A stretch of 64,000 nt of DNA from Cytobacillus oceanisediminis 2691 (GTDB taxonomy: Bacteria > Bacillota > Bacilli > Bacillales > Cytobacillaceae): assembly GCF_007678455.1 (NCBI RefSeq), contig NZ_VEEP01000003.1, forward strand, positions 449,569 through 513,568, given 5' to 3'. The notes beneath the pieces are model-generated. The model did not search any database, was not told the origin of the DNA, and was given only the letters and a program-made list of their open reading frames with translations. A program made the translations under genes and the position numbers. Below, in pieces: positions 62,494 through 64,000 of the stretch (positions are counted from its first letter, which is position 1; each line of letters opens with the position of its first letter).

Positions 62494-63099
62494 ATGACAT
62501 GGGAAGTTCTCAGCATGATCGGAACAATAGCATTCGCAATCAGCGGAGCGATCATTGCGATGGAAGAGGAATACGACATCTTCGGAGTTTATATATTAGG
62601 GATCGTGACAGCATTTGGAGGCGGGGCAATACGAAACCTCCTCATCGGGGTTCCGGTTTCGGCGTTATGGGATCAGGGAATATTTTTTAATTTGGCGTTG
62701 CTTTCAATCACCATAGTCTTTCTGTTTCCCCGCAATCTTTTAAAACACTGGCAGCGATGGGGCAATTTCTTCGATGCGATTGGACTTGCAGCCTTCGCGA
62801 TCCAGGGAGCGATTTATGCTTCCAATATGGGACACCCATTAAGTGCAGTTATTGTAGCAGCTGTTTTGACCGGAAGCGGCGGTGGAATGATCCGCGATCT
62901 CCTGGCAGGCAGAAAACCACTGGTGCTGAAAGCTGAAATTTATGCAGTATGGGCAGTGCTTGCCGGCCTGGTCATTGGACTGGGAATGGCAGATAAAGCA
63001 GTCGAACTTTATAGACTATTTATTGTCATCACTGCCCTTCGTGTCCTTTCCTACACATATAAGTGGCATTTGCCCGTACGGAAATTGGGAGTTAACTAA
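62494..63099 (+). CDS. TRIC/UPF0126 family membrane protein
   Basis: 201 residues with seven membrane helices in two repeated halves, each with a glycine-rich turn: FGVYILGIVTAFGGGAIRNL and VIVAAVLTGSGGGMIRDLL. This is the bacterial TRIC cation channel-like (UPF0126, YvgT) family, probably a monovalent cation channel. GAGGAG lies upstream. Divergent from hflX, convergent with the STAS gene, with a shared terminator. Confidence 0.9.
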   Translation: MTWEVLSMIGTIAFAISGAIIAMEEEYDIFGVYILGIVTAFGGGAIRNLLIGVPVSALWDQGIFFNLALLSITIVFLFPRNLLKHWQRWGNFFDAIGLAAFAIQGAIYASNMGHPLSAVIVAAVLTGSGGGMIRDLLAGRKPLVLKAEIYAVWAVLAGLVIGLGMADKAVELYRLFIVITALRVLSYTYKWHLPVRKLGVN

Positions 63100-63113
63100 A
63101 GACGAACCAAAAG

Positions 63114-63146
63114 AAGCAGAGCCGAAAAAATGGCTCTGCTTTTTGA
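63114..63146. terminator. bidirectional terminator
   Basis: Stem AAGCAGAGCC / GGCTCTGCTT with an 8-nt A-rich loop (63114-63123, 63132-63141) followed by TTTTGATTT, between convergent genes. Confidence 0.82.
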
Positions 63147-63162
63147 TTTGCTGTTCAAAGAT

Positions 63163-64000
63163 CTATATGATTTTCCGCCCCATCTGGCCAATTGCATAAT
63201 GAATACCATGCTGCAGGGTCTGGAAGCAATCGAATTTCGCGAGGTTGATGTTGGACTGTGTAATTTCAATTCCCAGCGTGGATGAAATGCCTACGAGAAT
63301 TGTCTTCGTACCGATGAGCCGTGCAGCTGATCCGATTTTCTCGATTAGACTTACGGCATGTGGTCCGATTTCCTGGTCCAATCCTGTTAAATCCAGGACA
63401 AGATAACTTGCTTTATAGGATGGAAGTCGATTCAGTGTCTTGACAATCAGCTGGTCTGCCCTTTCTTCATCATATTTTCCAATAAGCGGGACAACCACGA
63501 TTCCTTCGAGGACAGGGATGATTGGAGAAGAAAGCTGATGGACCAACTCTTTTAATTCAGCTGTAGTTTCCTCGACCAGGGATTCCAGCTTCTTGATTTG
63601 TTCAGACTCTTTCTTGCGGGCCAGCTGATGGATATTATCAGCAATGGTCACGCTGGACGGAAAATACTCAATTACGCTGTATTCATGTCCTTCAAGTTGA
63701 TGCTGCTTGATTTCATACCAGATATTCGTTCCAAATAAGCCGGAAAACACACCTGCATAATGTGCAGGCAGGAAGCTGCCTCCCTTTTCCTTTCCCTGGG
63801 CGACATTCACTTTATGCTCCCAGCTGTCCTTCATAATAGCGGTAAATGTTTTTGTCTCAAAATCCAGGTCCTTGATGATTGTCAGGCCCCATCCTGCTGA
63901 AGCATATGTATTGGTAATCATCTCAGCTGCTTCTGCGACACTGACTTCTTTCATCTTTTCAAAATATTGTCCAACTACAAGACCCTGGCGGAATCCTGTG
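63163..64000 (-). CDS. STAS-domain stress protein, 5' end beyond the window
   Basis: At least 279 codons are open. The C-terminal STAS domain (LSSPIIPVLEGIVVVPLIG, LDLTGLDQEIGPHAVSLI) is of the RsbR type. The N-terminal part (SWEHKVNVAQG, GSFLPAHYAGVFSGLFGTN) looks like a V4R/heme-NO-like sensor fold. An ATG at 63954 is possible, but the frame is open to the window edge (..GFRQGLVVGQYFEKMKEVSV) and that extra piece fits the domain, so the true start is probably outside. Role: input protein for a stressosome or similar switch. Confidence 0.82.
   Translation of the reverse strand, partial: TGFRQGLVVGQYFEKMKEVSVAEAAEMITNTYASAGWGLTIIKDLDFETKTFTAIMKDSWEHKVNVAQGKEKGGSFLPAHYAGVFSGLFGTNIWYEIKQHQLEGHEYSVIEYFPSSVTIADNIHQLARKKESEQIKKLESLVEETTAELKELVHQLSSPIIPVLEGIVVVPLIGKYDEERADQLIVKTLNRLPSYKASYLVLDLTGLDQEIGPHAVSLIEKIGSAARLIGTKTILVGISSTLGIEITQSNINLAKFDCFQTLQHGIHYAIGQMGRKII

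Overview
The window reads as chromosome of a low-GC Gram-positive member of the Bacillaceae (a Bacillus or Mesobacillus-like organism). This rests on LexA, YneA, GlnR, GlnA, HflX, YnbB and YpvA homologues that look like those of Bacillus subtilis, strong AGGAGG ribosome sites, sigma-A promoters, B. subtilis-type LexA and GlnR boxes, and cre sites. No rRNA, tRNA, prophage, transposase or CRISPR array was seen.

Layout. 0-1.2 kb: divergent SOS pair yneA/lexA with three LexA boxes. 1.5-19 kb: a loosely organised accessory stretch: helicase YpvA, acetyltransferases, nucleotidyltransferases including an AadK-like aminoglycoside adenylyltransferase, a Nudix hydrolase, DUF402/DUF2332/DUF4253/DUF4257 proteins, a PAP2 phosphatase, a Nif3-like protein and an ECF sigma/anti-sigma pair. 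Three small genes here are visibly broken (a frameshift near 13857, a TAA stop at 15471, a TAG stop at 18813). 19-27.6 kb: an RsbR-type STAS protein, a redoxin/chemoreceptor fusion with an in-frame UGA at its active-site cysteine position, a SWIM/SNF2 helicase, an ArsR/SRPBCC/VOC group and an RNase J.

27.8-57.3 kb: a 30-kb aromatic amino acid catabolic island, nearly all on the minus strand. Tyrosine branch: hpd, aminotransferase, flavin reductase, fumarylacetoacetate hydrolase, hmgA. Phenylalanine branch: thioesterase, phenylalanine dehydrogenase and a 2-oxoacid dehydrogenase E1alpha/E1beta/E2 set that could turn phenylpyruvate into phenylacetyl-CoA. An ABC importer follows. Phenylacetate branch: paaK-paaABCD-ethD-paaF-paaG-ALDH, then paaH-thiolase-enoyl-CoA hydratase and paaX, with a PaaY-like gamma carbonic anhydrase nearby. 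An identical 14-bp palindrome (ATATAACGTTATAT) precedes the importer and paaK, with related sites before the thioesterase gene and paaX, so the island looks like one regulon. A cre box suggests carbon catabolite control.

57.8-64 kb: core genes glnA, glnR, ynbB, hflX, a TRIC/UPF0126 membrane protein, and a second STAS protein that runs off the right edge.

The observations most worth follow-up are: (1) the probable selenocysteine-containing redoxin fused to a soluble chemoreceptor domain, with a bSECIS-like hairpin just after the UGA; (2) two arrays at 15.0 and 45.2 kb with unrelated primary sequence but the same 52-bp period and the same hairpin skeleton; (3) a 21-bp tandem repeat beside the paaK promoter; (4) a 224-bp structured intergenic element with terminal inverted repeats; (5) the coupling of phenylalanine dehydrogenase, an oxoacid dehydrogenase complex and the paa pathway under a shared operator.
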